A DNA stretch of 64,000 nucleotides from Granulicatella seriolae (GTDB taxonomy: Bacteria; Bacillota; Bacilli; Lactobacillales; Aerococcaceae), in assembly GCF_024543085.1 (NCBI RefSeq), contig NZ_JANHNZ010000001.1:416876-480875 (forward strand). The letters run 5' to 3'. Shown piece by piece: positions 10,949 to 19,556 of this stretch. The translations under genes were made by a program, and so were the position numbers. Each line of letters opens with the position of its first letter. Position 1 is the stretch's first letter. A model generated the notes under the pieces. It saw only the letters and a program-made list of their open reading frames with translations, had not been told where the DNA came from and did not search any database.

Positions 10949-12196
10949 CTATTGATTATCCGTTGCTTTCTCTTTTGCCATGACTGCAAATAAAACTAAA
11001 CCTATAATTAACAAGATACTTGCTAAATAAAAACCTACTTGCATAGAACCTAATGTGTCTGCTAAAAATCCTGTAACATATGGTGCTAAAATTGATCCAG
11101 ACATTCCAATAAAGTTATAAGCACTTAATGTTGTTCCTAAAGCTCCAACTGGCGCATTTCGAGTAACATAAGTAACGACGATTGGATCAAGTGCCAATTT
11201 CCCAGTCAATCCGTACAGAACCAAAACAGTGATTAAGAGCGTACGATCTTGTACGAATGCAATTGCAAAAACTGATAAAACTGCTAATGGTAACAATGTG
11301 TATACTAATGGTTTTGTCTTGCCCAATTTGTCATTGATTCTAGCAAAAAGTAAAGCGCCTGGAATCGATGCCCATGGAACCAGAGAAGAAATAAATCCAA
11401 CACTAGTTCCTTCAAATCCTCGCTCAGTAATCAAAAATTGTGGTAACCAAGTAATGATTACAAAATTTGCATAAATACTACAGAAACACAAGATAAATGC
11501 CGCTACAAGATTACGGTTACTAAAAATTGTTCCTAAAGATACAGATTTTTTGATAGGTTCTTCCTTGATGGGTTTGTCAGCATCTTCCGGACGAATCACT
11601 TTCTCTTTCAACATAGTGTAAAAAATGATGCCGACAATCAACGTTGGAATTGCCATAATAAAGAATGGTCTACTCCAATGCTCACCATTTTCTAAAACCA
11701 GCTTACTAGAAAGTAAGTACCCACCAGAAGTACCAAATGCCATCCCACTATTGATAATAGCATTTCCAATAGTTCTTTTATTATCAGGAATCGCTTCGGT
11801 TGATAAAGCATATTGTGGTCCATAATATGCCCCTTGACCAATACCTGCAAATGCACGGATCATCAAGAAAATAATGAATGTAGTTGCAAGTCCAGTTAAA
11901 TAAGTCATAATTGCCAATACGATAAATCCAATAGATATAACAAGTTTTCTACCAATCTTGTCTCCAATAACTCCAAATGGTATTTGAGCAATTGCATATG
12001 TTAGAAAGAATATACTATTTGCTAGTCCAAGTTGTGTGTTACTTAGCCCAAACTCTTTTCCCACAACTCCCATAATTGGATTGAAAATAGTCCTTGTTGC
12101 ATACATCAAAATCCAGCCTATAAAGAATATCGCCACAACTTTTATCCAATAAGTGTTACTTACTTTAACCGCTTGTTGATTATTTGCATTTTTCAT
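10949..12196 (-). CDS. MFS transporter (ACS/phthalate-permease-like)
   Basis: A 415-residue major facilitator protein with about twelve membrane segments. The loop motif GDKIGRKLVISIG (residues 79-91 region) between segments 2 and 3 and FARINDKLGKTKP in the matching place of the second half are MFS signatures. The third gene of the AllF/G/H operon, it is likely the uptake system for the substrate, by analogy with allantoate or hydantoin carriers. AGAGGGG lies before the ATG. A short hairpin (CCGTC/GACGG) lies in the 51-bp gap to the symporter gene at 10917-10933. Confidence 0.88.
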   Translation of the reverse strand: MKNANNQQAVKVSNTYWIKVVAIFFIGWILMYATRTIFNPIMGVVGKEFGLSNTQLGLANSIFFLTYAIAQIPFGVIGDKIGRKLVISIGFIVLAIMTYLTGLATTFIIFLMIRAFAGIGQGAYYGPQYALSTEAIPDNKRTIGNAIINSGMAFGTSGGYLLSSKLVLENGEHWSRPFFIMAIPTLIVGIIFYTMLKEKVIRPEDADKPIKEEPIKKSVSLGTIFSNRNLVAAFILCFCSIYANFVIITWLPQFLITERGFEGTSVGFISSLVPWASIPGALLFARINDKLGKTKPLVYTLLPLAVLSVFAIAFVQDRTLLITVLVLYGLTGKLALDPIVVTYVTRNAPVGALGTTLSAYNFIGMSGSILAPYVTGFLADTLGSMQVGFYLASILLIIGLVLFAVMAKEKATDNQ

Positions 12197-12223
12197 ATGA
12201 CCCCTCTTTTCTATAGTTATATT

Positions 12224-13051
12224 TTATTGAAGTCCTAAAAGTAATCCAAAACACATATCTTTTCCTGATGAATGACCAATATACATAAGTTTATCCACAC
12301 TTTTTTGAATCTGTGCCTGTATTTGCTCCGTTGCTAAGTCAGAAAATAATTGAAAAACAAATGAGTTCACGTACCCTTGAATTGCCCCTAGAATATAAGC
12401 TTTACTGATATCAGTCGTTGCTAACGGAGAATGAGCTAGAACTGAAGATAGCACCTCAGCTCTAGAATCTCCTCTTACACGCAAAACAGAAAGATAAGTA
12501 GTTATAATATCATCTCCGCTTGGCGTAAGACCCTTGCCTCTACCAATCAAATAAGTAATTACTTCTTGCCATTGCTCTATACTTATTTTTGATGATGTCA
12601 TAAGCGAAAAAATATATTTTGCTTGGTCATTCATTTCAAGCCCAATTAGTAATTCTAGTCTTTTTGATTTTAATATGTCTTGTAGCGGTTGAAGTTTTTG
12701 ATTTTCAAGAGTAATAGTCGAAATATTAAGAGTAACGATATCAGCATCTTCTACAGAAAGTGTCACCACTCCTTTGTGACTATAGAAAGTAAATTGATTC
12801 TCTCTTATTTTGACGATATTTCCTTGTTGTACATATGGAAAAATTTGCTGAAAAATATCATCTGGTAAAGAAATTCCGAAACTCGATAAATACTCTGGAA
12901 AATTGGTAACATTAATTAACTGCCCTCCCCCTTCAATATTAAATGAATTTTCAAAAACACTGTGCACTCTGGCATTTCTTCCAAAACGATGGATTGGACA
13001 AATTAAACTACTGATTCTAGCTTTCAAAATCAATCCCCAATCCTCTTGCAT
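12224..13051 (-). CDS. allH: AllH-like oxamate carbamoyltransferase subunit (DUF2877)
   Basis: A 275-residue DUF2877 protein, equivalent to E. coli YlbF, now named AllH, one of three proteins reported to form oxamate transcarbamylase. The family signature GRGKGLTPSGDD is seen near residues 170-181, followed by a helix-rich C-terminus. The start overlaps the end of the fused AllF-AllG gene by 35 bases and has no strong RBS, suggesting translational coupling and fixed stoichiometry. Length agrees with E. coli AllH (about 271). No catalytic chemistry can be assigned from sequence alone. Confidence 0.85.
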   Translation of the reverse strand: MQEDWGLILKARISSLICPIHRFGRNARVHSVFENSFNIEGGGQLINVTNFPEYLSSFGISLPDDIFQQIFPYVQQGNIVKIRENQFTFYSHKGVVTLSVEDADIVTLNISTITLENQKLQPLQDILKSKRLELLIGLEMNDQAKYIFSLMTSSKISIEQWQEVITYLIGRGKGLTPSGDDIITTYLSVLRVRGDSRAEVLSSVLAHSPLATTDISKAYILGAIQGYVNSFVFQLFSDLATEQIQAQIQKSVDKLMYIGHSSGKDMCFGLLLGLQ

Positions 13052-16025
13052 AAGCTTCTAACGCCTTTTCGAAACAGCCTAAAGGCGCTCTTACAGTACC
13101 TGCACCAACTTGACCCACACCAGCCTTACGGTGAGCAATTCCCGTATTAATAATAGGTGTAATTCCTGTTTCTACAACTTTTCTAATATCAATACCTAAA
13201 CATGTCCCCTTGAAGTCCCATGTTGGAATAGAGAATGTTGGGTTATGACCAACACAAATTTTTGCCATTTCATTCGAAATATCCAATGCATCTTGGAAAC
13301 CGCCAGCTCCAACAAAACGTGTAACTCCTGGTGCGGCAACCATTGCCATACCACCAACACCAACTGTTTCAGTAATTGCGCTGTCTCCTATATCTGGATT
13401 CCCATCTTCTTCTGTAAATCCAGTGAAGTATAGACCTTTTGGTGTATTAACTGGTGCATTATGCCAATCATCTCCTGTTTCAGCAATACGAATACCAAAT
13501 TCCACCCCATTCCGTGTCATAGTAGTAACGATTGTTCCCTTAGTACCTTTTCTAGCACCATCAACAATTGCTTTCCCAGTTGCCATCATAATATTTAAGA
13601 AGAATTGATCGGTAGTAGCTAAGAATTTTATAACTTCATATTTCTCTTCTTCTGGAATATCCAACTGAATAATTAAAGGAGAGATTTCCTTCAAGAAATT
13701 CAAGGAAGCAGCCATATTACGTTGATGGAACTCATCTCCCATAGTAATTGAACGAGCAATCAATACATTTAAGTTAATTCCCTCTTCTGAATTTCTTAAA
13801 GCTTTACCAATTGTTGGCCCTAGAACATCTTGTATCCAAATTAAACGATCAACAACTTCTTGGGAATAGGCTCCAAACCTCAGCACTTTCCCAATACCTT
13901 CATTCAAAATACAGTAAGAATGATTTCCTTCCGCGCGATTTTCAACGACGAATACTGGCATATTTGCAGAAGTAATTCCTCCCATTGGACCAACAGCTTG
14001 TACATGATGACATGGAATGAAACGAACATCCCCTGATTCTAACAAAGCAACTGCTTCCTCTTCACTTTCTGCCCATTTTTCAAAGAGTGCTGCCCCAATA
14101 CAAGAGCCTTGCATCGGACCTGTCATCTCAGGAAAATTGATTGGCGGTCCAGCATGTAATAAAGTCTTCTTCTCTTCATTCAACTCAGGAATAACTGTTT
14201 TTGCTGGAACCACATCAATTAAAAATGGCTGTGCATTCTGGATTTTATCAGCAACTAAATGATTGTCTGATTCAATATTTTCTGCATGTTCTTCAAGTGC
14301 ATCTAAAATACGAATCATTTTCTTATTTCCGCTGGCACGTGGGCGCCAATTAAATTGTTCAGAACTACCGCCATATTCTAAAATTGATTCATTGAAACTT
14401 TGCAAGCCAACATTGATAATGCGAGGTTTTGTCGTCAATAATTCCATTACTTTATCGCTAGCCTTTGGTACTATGAGTAATGGCCCTTCATAAGGAATAG
14501 TTTCTTTATCTGCATCTTGTAGGTCGATACCTTTAAGCAATAAAGCTAAACGTACTGCTTTGGCATTGCTATCTTCTACCAATACACCAGCATCTTCTAA
14601 GCGTTTCACTGTATCCAGATAATTTTGTGGGTCTTTTGTCGTTCCACAAACAGTTGCAATAAAATACAAATCACGTCCATCATCTTTTGCCGTTTCAATT
14701 GCTTCTTGAATAGAAGGCAATAAAGCTGATGCCATATCATCGTGTGCACCATAACCAAGTACAATATCTAAAAGGATAATACCTGTAGCCTTATCCTTTG
14801 CATATTCACGAATTTTACTAATACGTGTTTCTGGATCAATCATTGGGTGTGGTTTTCCTTGTGTATAAATATCATCACCCAAATCTATTACATCGTATCC
14901 ACCAATTCTTAAAATATAGCCTTCTTCTTTAACTAATCCACCTAGATTTAAAGCTTCGGAAATTAGCATTCCTGCTTCTGATGCTAGTGTGCCCCCAGAA
15001 TATAGCCCTTTTACAACTTTATCCTCGGATAATTCAGGTAGATTCGGTTTTTCAATTACTTCTGTATAGTTTGACTTCACTTTTTCTTCGTTAGCAAGGT
15101 CAACCGCAATGCGAGCAGTTTCTTCCAAGGTATGAGCTAAATAAACTTTTCCTTCATGTTTATCTGGCTTCTCGCCTAAGAAAATTGCTACTACCGGCTT
15201 AGAAATACTCTGTAAGAGTTGTACAACTTCATCTCTCACTTCTTTTGCAGGCGGTTTAGAAATGACACAGATAACATCAGTTGGTTCATGATTCTCTAAA
15301 CCGATGATGGCATCCTTCATGGTAATCGCACCTACTTTATCGCTTAAATCACGACCACCAGTACCAATAGCGTGAATTACTCCACCACCTAAACGATCAA
15401 TAATTGTTGTTACTTCCTGAATACCTGTCCCTGAAGCACCAACAACACCAATATTCCCAGGAGAAACGACATTAGTAAAGGCTAAGGGAATGCTTGAAAT
15501 AATTCCTGTTCCACAATCTGGCCCCATCATCAACAGACCTTTTTCATGTGCCAGTTTCTTCAATCGAATCTCATCTTCAATAGCAACATTGTCTGTAAAT
15601 GAAAAAACATGTAATCCATTTTTCAGTGCTTTTTCCATTTCGGCTGCACCATATTCTCCTGGAATACTAAATAAGGCCATATTGGCATCTGGTAGGGCCT
15701 CAAGTGCTTCCGCCCAAGATGTTGATGCTGTTTTTGTTTCCCCACCTTTTGAAGATAAGTCACTTAGAAATTCTTCAACAGTCGACAGTACCTCCTCCAT
15801 AACATCTTCGTCGGCACTATCCACCACAATCATCAAATCATTAGGTGAGGCCGTCTCTGCTTCAGCTGTCAACAAATTTGTATTTTGTAAAATATCTTTA
15901 TTGGCGTCCGTCCCCATCATAACTTGACTCATCGTAACATTTTCAAAATCATTGATTTTGTTTGTAAGCAACATCAAGTTGATAGAGTCCTGATAATTAT
16001 TCTTTAAGATAACAGTATTTAACAT
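13017..16025 (-). CDS. Fused AllF-AllG (FdrA-YlbE) oxamate carbamoyltransferase
   Basis: A 1002-residue protein joining two proteins that are separate in E. coli. Residues 1 to about 500 match FdrA/AllF, with CoA-ligase-like Rossmann parts (IGVVGASGTGIQEVTTII near residue 190, then a second GY-rich domain). From about 515 the chain matches YlbE/AllG (DUF1116): RIINVGLQSF, FNWRPRASGN, HAGPPINFPEMTGPMQGS. In E. coli AllF, AllG and AllH together split oxalurate into oxamate and carbamoyl phosphate, or run the reverse. The start has GGAGGA seven bases upstream. It is first in the operon, behind a cre-overlapped promoter, and faces pucR. The reading frame is continuous across the junction, so the fusion is real in this sequence. 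Confidence 0.9.
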   Translation of the reverse strand: MLNTVILKNNYQDSINLMLLTNKINDFENVTMSQVMMGTDANKDILQNTNLLTAEAETASPNDLMIVVDSADEDVMEEVLSTVEEFLSDLSSKGGETKTASTSWAEALEALPDANMALFSIPGEYGAAEMEKALKNGLHVFSFTDNVAIEDEIRLKKLAHEKGLLMMGPDCGTGIISSIPLAFTNVVSPGNIGVVGASGTGIQEVTTIIDRLGGGVIHAIGTGGRDLSDKVGAITMKDAIIGLENHEPTDVICVISKPPAKEVRDEVVQLLQSISKPVVAIFLGEKPDKHEGKVYLAHTLEETARIAVDLANEEKVKSNYTEVIEKPNLPELSEDKVVKGLYSGGTLASEAGMLISEALNLGGLVKEEGYILRIGGYDVIDLGDDIYTQGKPHPMIDPETRISKIREYAKDKATGIILLDIVLGYGAHDDMASALLPSIQEAIETAKDDGRDLYFIATVCGTTKDPQNYLDTVKRLEDAGVLVEDSNAKAVRLALLLKGIDLQDADKETIPYEGPLLIVPKASDKVMELLTTKPRIINVGLQSFNESILEYGGSSEQFNWRPRASGNKKMIRILDALEEHAENIESDNHLVADKIQNAQPFLIDVVPAKTVIPELNEEKKTLLHAGPPINFPEMTGPMQGSCIGAALFEKWAESEEEAVALLESGDVRFIPCHHVQAVGPMGGITSANMPVFVVENRAEGNHSYCILNEGIGKVLRFGAYSQEVVDRLIWIQDVLGPTIGKALRNSEEGINLNVLIARSITMGDEFHQRNMAASLNFLKEISPLIIQLDIPEEEKYEVIKFLATTDQFFLNIMMATGKAIVDGARKGTKGTIVTTMTRNGVEFGIRIAETGDDWHNAPVNTPKGLYFTGFTEEDGNPDIGDSAITETVGVGGMAMVAAPGVTRFVGAGGFQDALDISNEMAKICVGHNPTFSIPTWDFKGTCLGIDIRKVVETGITPIINTGIAHRKAGVGQVGAGTVRAPLGCFEKALEAYARGLGIDFES

Positions 16026-16055
16026 TTTAAATTCCTCCTTCTCTCTACTTACTTT

Positions 16056-16085
16056 ATTGTATTTATTAATGTTTACGTTTACAAT
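16056..16085 (-). promoter_or_regulatory. Operon promoter overlapped by a cre (CcpA) site
   Basis: On the minus strand -35 TTGTAA (16085-16080) and -10 TACAAT (16061-16056) are separated by 17 bp and drive the allFG operon. The minus-strand stretch TGTAAACGTAAACA (16083-16070) matches the cre consensus TGWAANCGNTNWCA at 13 of 14 positions and covers the -35 and spacer. Carbon catabolite repression by CcpA is the likely control, in addition to PucR. No separate PucR operator could be recognised. Confidence 0.75.
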
Positions 16086-16142
16086 TGAATAAAATCTAAA
16101 TATAAAAGCTGTTTTTTATCCAAATAGCGCAAAAAGGAGAAA

Positions 16143-17726
16143 ATGATGAAAATTAAAGAATTGATGGCTCTAGATCTTTTTAAAAAAAGTAAATTACTAA
16201 CTGGTGACATTGGTTTAGAAAATGAAGTTAGTTCTGCAATGGTATTAGAAGCAATTGATATTGAAAAATGGAGTAAAAGAAATCAATTAATATTAACCTC
16301 ATTTTATGCATTTCAAAATGTCCCTGAAAAAGAATGGGATAATTTTTTTGAAAAAACAAAAGAAATCGGTATTAGTGGTTTGGTTATAAAAATGGATCGC
16401 TTAATTACAATGATTCCTGAATCACTAATTGATTTATGTTTCCAATATGAGATTCCTTTAATTAAAATCATGGCAGATATCAGTTATGAAAAAATAATGT
16501 TGACCATTTACGAACCTATAATTTATGCACAAGGGCATCTACTTCGTGTTTACTATAATGTCCGTCAGCGTTTTGCAGAGTTGGGAAGAAATTTACAGTC
16601 GTTTGAGCAAATATTAGATGTCGTTTATCAATTAATGGAGGCTCCTTGTTCCTTGGAAATCCCTGGCTCGAACGTTTCTATTCACCGCGGAAGACGCTTT
16701 GAGAATTATGTCGTGACACAGAGTAATTATCTAAAAACAAACGAGTTTACTAAAAATAGCTACGAGCGTTTACTATTATTATCACCAGATCATTCTCAAG
16801 AATTGGTTGCCTATAAAACTACCATAATGACGAGAACCAATGATTACTGCACTTTGATGGTATACCAACAACATCAAGAAATTCGAGAATCCCATATATT
16901 AATTCTTGAAAATGCCATTGATGTGATTCATGAACATTTACAGTTACAATACCAAATCAAAAAAGATCGTCATACGCGTTTAAACAATTTAGCGGATGCG
17001 ATATTGCAAAATACCCCCTCAAATATGGACGAGTTAAACAGCTTATTAGATGATGCAAATATGAACTCCTATCCCTATTATCAAGGTGTAGCCTTTACAA
17101 GACATAAAGGAGATCAAGTTCCTTTAGATAAGCTGATGGTAAAAAAAATTAGTTCCTTAAGGAAGAATACATTATTTTTTGAACACTATAACTACACCAT
17201 CATCTTATATAATTTAAAAGAACGTAAGAGTATACTCACAAAAAAAGAACTACAACAACTATTTACTACTGAAATCCCCTTATCTAAAGGAGTTACTATC
17301 TCACTCAGCCAAATAAAAGAGAAAAATCAACTAAAACGAATTATGTTCGAATGTTTAAACTCATTACGATTTAATAATAAGCTTCATATTGGCCCTATTA
17401 TTTCTTTTAAAGATTTAGGAATCTTCCAATACTTTATGGAAGATGAGCATTTTGAAAGATTAGAAGTTTTAATACCTGAAGAGTTGAAACTTCTACAATT
17501 AAACCATTATGACTTTTTTGAAACCCTGTATACTTTCTTCAAATGTGGTCGAAATTACAAAAGAACAGCTGAATTGCTCTTTCTGCATCCAAAAACCGTT
17601 AGGTATCGACTTAAAAGAATTGAAGAAATACTCAATATAGATTTATCAAATCCAATACAGTTAGTAAATTACGAGATTTCTACTCATTTACTTAAAATAA
17701 AAACTAAGAGAGAAAATACTCTCTGA
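16143..17726 (+). CDS. pucR: PucR-family transcriptional regulator
   Basis: A 527-residue PucR-type activator. The N-terminal PucR domain covers about residues 5-120, a poorly conserved central sensor region follows, and the C-terminal HTH_30 reads CGRNYKRTAELLFLHPKTVR near residue 480. B. subtilis PucR controls purine and allantoin breakdown; family members in this context respond to pathway intermediates. It is divergent from the allFG operon with a 117-bp gap, which supports direct control. AAAAGGAG precedes two tandem ATGs; the first is used here. A+T is high, like the neighbouring operon. Confidence 0.9.
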   Translation: MMKIKELMALDLFKKSKLLTGDIGLENEVSSAMVLEAIDIEKWSKRNQLILTSFYAFQNVPEKEWDNFFEKTKEIGISGLVIKMDRLITMIPESLIDLCFQYEIPLIKIMADISYEKIMLTIYEPIIYAQGHLLRVYYNVRQRFAELGRNLQSFEQILDVVYQLMEAPCSLEIPGSNVSIHRGRRFENYVVTQSNYLKTNEFTKNSYERLLLLSPDHSQELVAYKTTIMTRTNDYCTLMVYQQHQEIRESHILILENAIDVIHEHLQLQYQIKKDRHTRLNNLADAILQNTPSNMDELNSLLDDANMNSYPYYQGVAFTRHKGDQVPLDKLMVKKISSLRKNTLFFEHYNYTIILYNLKERKSILTKKELQQLFTTEIPLSKGVTISLSQIKEKNQLKRIMFECLNSLRFNNKLHIGPIISFKDLGIFQYFMEDEHFERLEVLIPEELKLLQLNHYDFFETLYTFFKCGRNYKRTAELLFLHPKTVRYRLKRIEEILNIDLSNPIQLVNYEISTHLLKIKTKRENTL

Positions 17727-17753
17727 AAATTCAACATCAAATAATAGTACTGG

Positions 17754-18005
17754 GGGTTGGGCAAAAAGTCCAAATGGTAAACAAATAAAAGAGTTCCCCA
17801 GAAATCTATCCGAAATAACGGTGTAAAGCATAGCTGACACACAGTGGATGTTTCGGCTTCAGCCGATTTACAGCCACGTAGACAGCTAAGCCAGTGAGAC
17901 CTTGGCTCACGGCGGTGCCACCGTTCCCATTTCGGATAGATTTCTGGGGAACTCTTTTATGATTTAGAATGCTTTTATTTTATTACAGACTTTTTGCCCA
18001 GCCCC
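17754..18005 (+). repeat. Palindromic structured element, copy 3
   Basis: Near-consensus full copy (252 bp) with ends GGGGTTGGGCAAAAAGTCC and GACTTTTTGCCCAGCCCC. It has complementary arms GAGTTCCCCAGAAATCTATC and GATAGATTTCTGGGGAACTC, apex hairpin CGGCTTCAGCCG, and GTGAG/CTCAC side hairpin. It sits between convergent pucR and the OYE gene. It makes up most of the 381-bp gap 17727-18107. Confidence 0.9.
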
Positions 18006-18018
18006 TTAAAATAAAAAC

Positions 18019-18062
18019 AAAAAATCCTGCAAAAATCAGAAACGATTTCTGCAGCATTTTTA
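18019..18062. terminator. Bidirectional terminator between pucR and the OYE gene
   Basis: Long hairpin formed by AAAAATCCTGCAAAAATC and GATTTCTGCAGCATTTTT with an AGAAAC loop. A-runs on the left and T-runs on the right suit termination from both sides. It lies just after element copy 3 and before the stop of the OYE gene. Confidence 0.75.
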
Positions 18063-18107
18063 TAAATCTCATAAATTATTATCATTCTACTCTCTTTACT
18101 AATCAAA

Positions 18108-19148
18108 TCACTTATGTTGCCCTCTAAAATAAGATTGATTAAACACCTGAAACTCCTTATCTTTCAACTCTTTAGCAGCATCTGCCAACCAATTGACATT
18201 TCTAATTAGGGCACGTCCTTGTAGGATAAGGTCTGCTTGGTTATTTTGTAGGATATATTCACATATCCCTGGTTCTGCTAGTAAGCCAACAGCCGTTACA
18301 GGAATTGTCACTGCTTCTTTCATAGCCATTGTCAAGTGAACTTGATAACCGGGACAGATGGGGAAATTTGGTTTAGCTTCTGTCACCCCTCCTGCTGAAA
18401 CATCGATACAGTCCACGCCATCTCTCTCCAACCATTTTCCGATAGTTTGCCACTCTTCTATAGAATTTTGTTGGCCAGCTTCAAGAAAATCTGTTAAAGA
18501 TAGGCGAACCCATAGAGAGCCTTTGTAAACATGGCGTACAGATCCAATAATTTCCTCAAGAAAACGATAGCGGTTCTCTAGGCTTCCTCCGTACTGGTCC
18601 TGTCTTTTATTAGTTGCCGGAGACAAAAATTGATTGATGAGGTAGCCATGAGCTCCATGTATTTCAATCATATCAACGCCTGCTTCTACTGCTCTATTAG
18701 CCGCTTCAATAAACTTATCTTGTATGTCCTTAATATCCAATAAACTCATCTCTTTAGGTGTAGCAAAGTCCTTATTAAATGCTAGAGGACTTGGCGCTAT
18801 AGGTTGAACAGCATCCTTAGCCTTACGACCAGCATGGGCTAGCTGAATGCCAACCTTAGTACCTAGAAAATGAAGACTTTCAACTAGAGCTTTCAGTCCG
18901 ACGATTTGTTGGTTATTCCATAGGCCCAAGTCATAGTCAGATATACGCCCATCCGGGTCAACAGCTGTTGCCTCAATCATGATTAAGCCTACCTGAGAGA
19001 TGGCACGCGCCCCATAATGAGCCATATGAAATGGTGTCACAATACCATCTTTTTTTCTTACTTCATACATACACATGGGTGCCATAACCACACGATTTTT
19101 TAAGGATAAATTGGCAATTTCAACTGGTGATAATAACATTGACATCAT
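18108..19148 (-). CDS. Old Yellow Enzyme family NADH:flavin oxidoreductase (YqjM-like)
   Basis: A 346-residue FMN-dependent ene-reductase of the thermophilic-like (YqjM) OYE class. It reduces activated C=C bonds of enones or nitro compounds with NAD(P)H. APMCMYEV near residue 25 contains the redox-tuning Cys typical of this class; HGAHGYLINQFLSP holds the substrate-binding His pair region and NRYRF the arginine finger. The start ATG overlaps the stop of the upstream broken dehydrogenase gene as TAATG, so it was co-transcribed with it and probably with the osmoprotectant ABC genes. The IS element upstream may now separate it from their promoter. Confidence 0.92.
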   Translation of the reverse strand: MMSMLLSPVEIANLSLKNRVVMAPMCMYEVRKKDGIVTPFHMAHYGARAISQVGLIMIEATAVDPDGRISDYDLGLWNNQQIVGLKALVESLHFLGTKVGIQLAHAGRKAKDAVQPIAPSPLAFNKDFATPKEMSLLDIKDIQDKFIEAANRAVEAGVDMIEIHGAHGYLINQFLSPATNKRQDQYGGSLENRYRFLEEIIGSVRHVYKGSLWVRLSLTDFLEAGQQNSIEEWQTIGKWLERDGVDCIDVSAGGVTEAKPNFPICPGYQVHLTMAMKEAVTIPVTAVGLLAEPGICEYILQNNQADLILQGRALIRNVNWLADAAKELKDKEFQVFNQSYFRGQHK

Positions 19149-19556
19149 TAAACCTCATTTCTATCTGAACTTTTTTCTAATAACACAATGACCTTGCCGA
19201 AACTATCCTTGCTCTGCAAATAATCATGGGCTAGCTGTATTTGGTCTAAATGAAAGATTTTTTCTGGTTTAATGGAAATATGATAATTGGAAATATAGTG
19301 TAACAAGTCATTTATTTTCTGGCTACTGACATGACCAGAGTAGAAGCTAGTTAGGTAGGTATTCTCTTTGATATCCATAATCGGGTCAAATTCTTCCAGA
19401 TACCATTGTCCGCCTAATTGTCCCGTACTACAAATAATCCCTCCAGCATTTAGATGCTTGAATGAATTTTTAATGGTAGCTGGACCAATCAACTCTAAAA
19501 TTTTGTCATAAGAATTAGTTGTTTGTAATTGGCCATCTTTATCTTCTATAACTTCA
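19148..19556 (-). pseudogene. 3' part of IS-split alcohol dehydrogenase/quinone oxidoreductase gene
   Basis: C-terminal remainder of a zinc-independent medium-chain dehydrogenase (YogA/quinone oxidoreductase-like). It begins at the 7-bp target duplication with codons for EVIEDKDGQLQ and continues through SYDKILELIG and FGKVIVLL. Joining it to the 5' part across the IS at the duplicated TGAAGTT restores one frame (SGFNEV then IEDKDG), giving about 326 residues. The stop overlaps the OYE start. An upstream ATG within the IS end could produce a truncated peptide but not a working enzyme. Confidence 0.9.

Noticed and set aside
15490..15927. 145-codon open frame on the plus strand opposite the AllF part
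   Set aside because: Lies fully antisense to a well-supported gene, without RBS or recognisable protein; a shadow of its codon pattern.
16056..16085. ATTGTA...TACAAT inverted repeat as a PucR operator
   Set aside because: The two halves are the -10 and the edge of the -35 of a good minus-strand promoter; the symmetry is explained without PucR.
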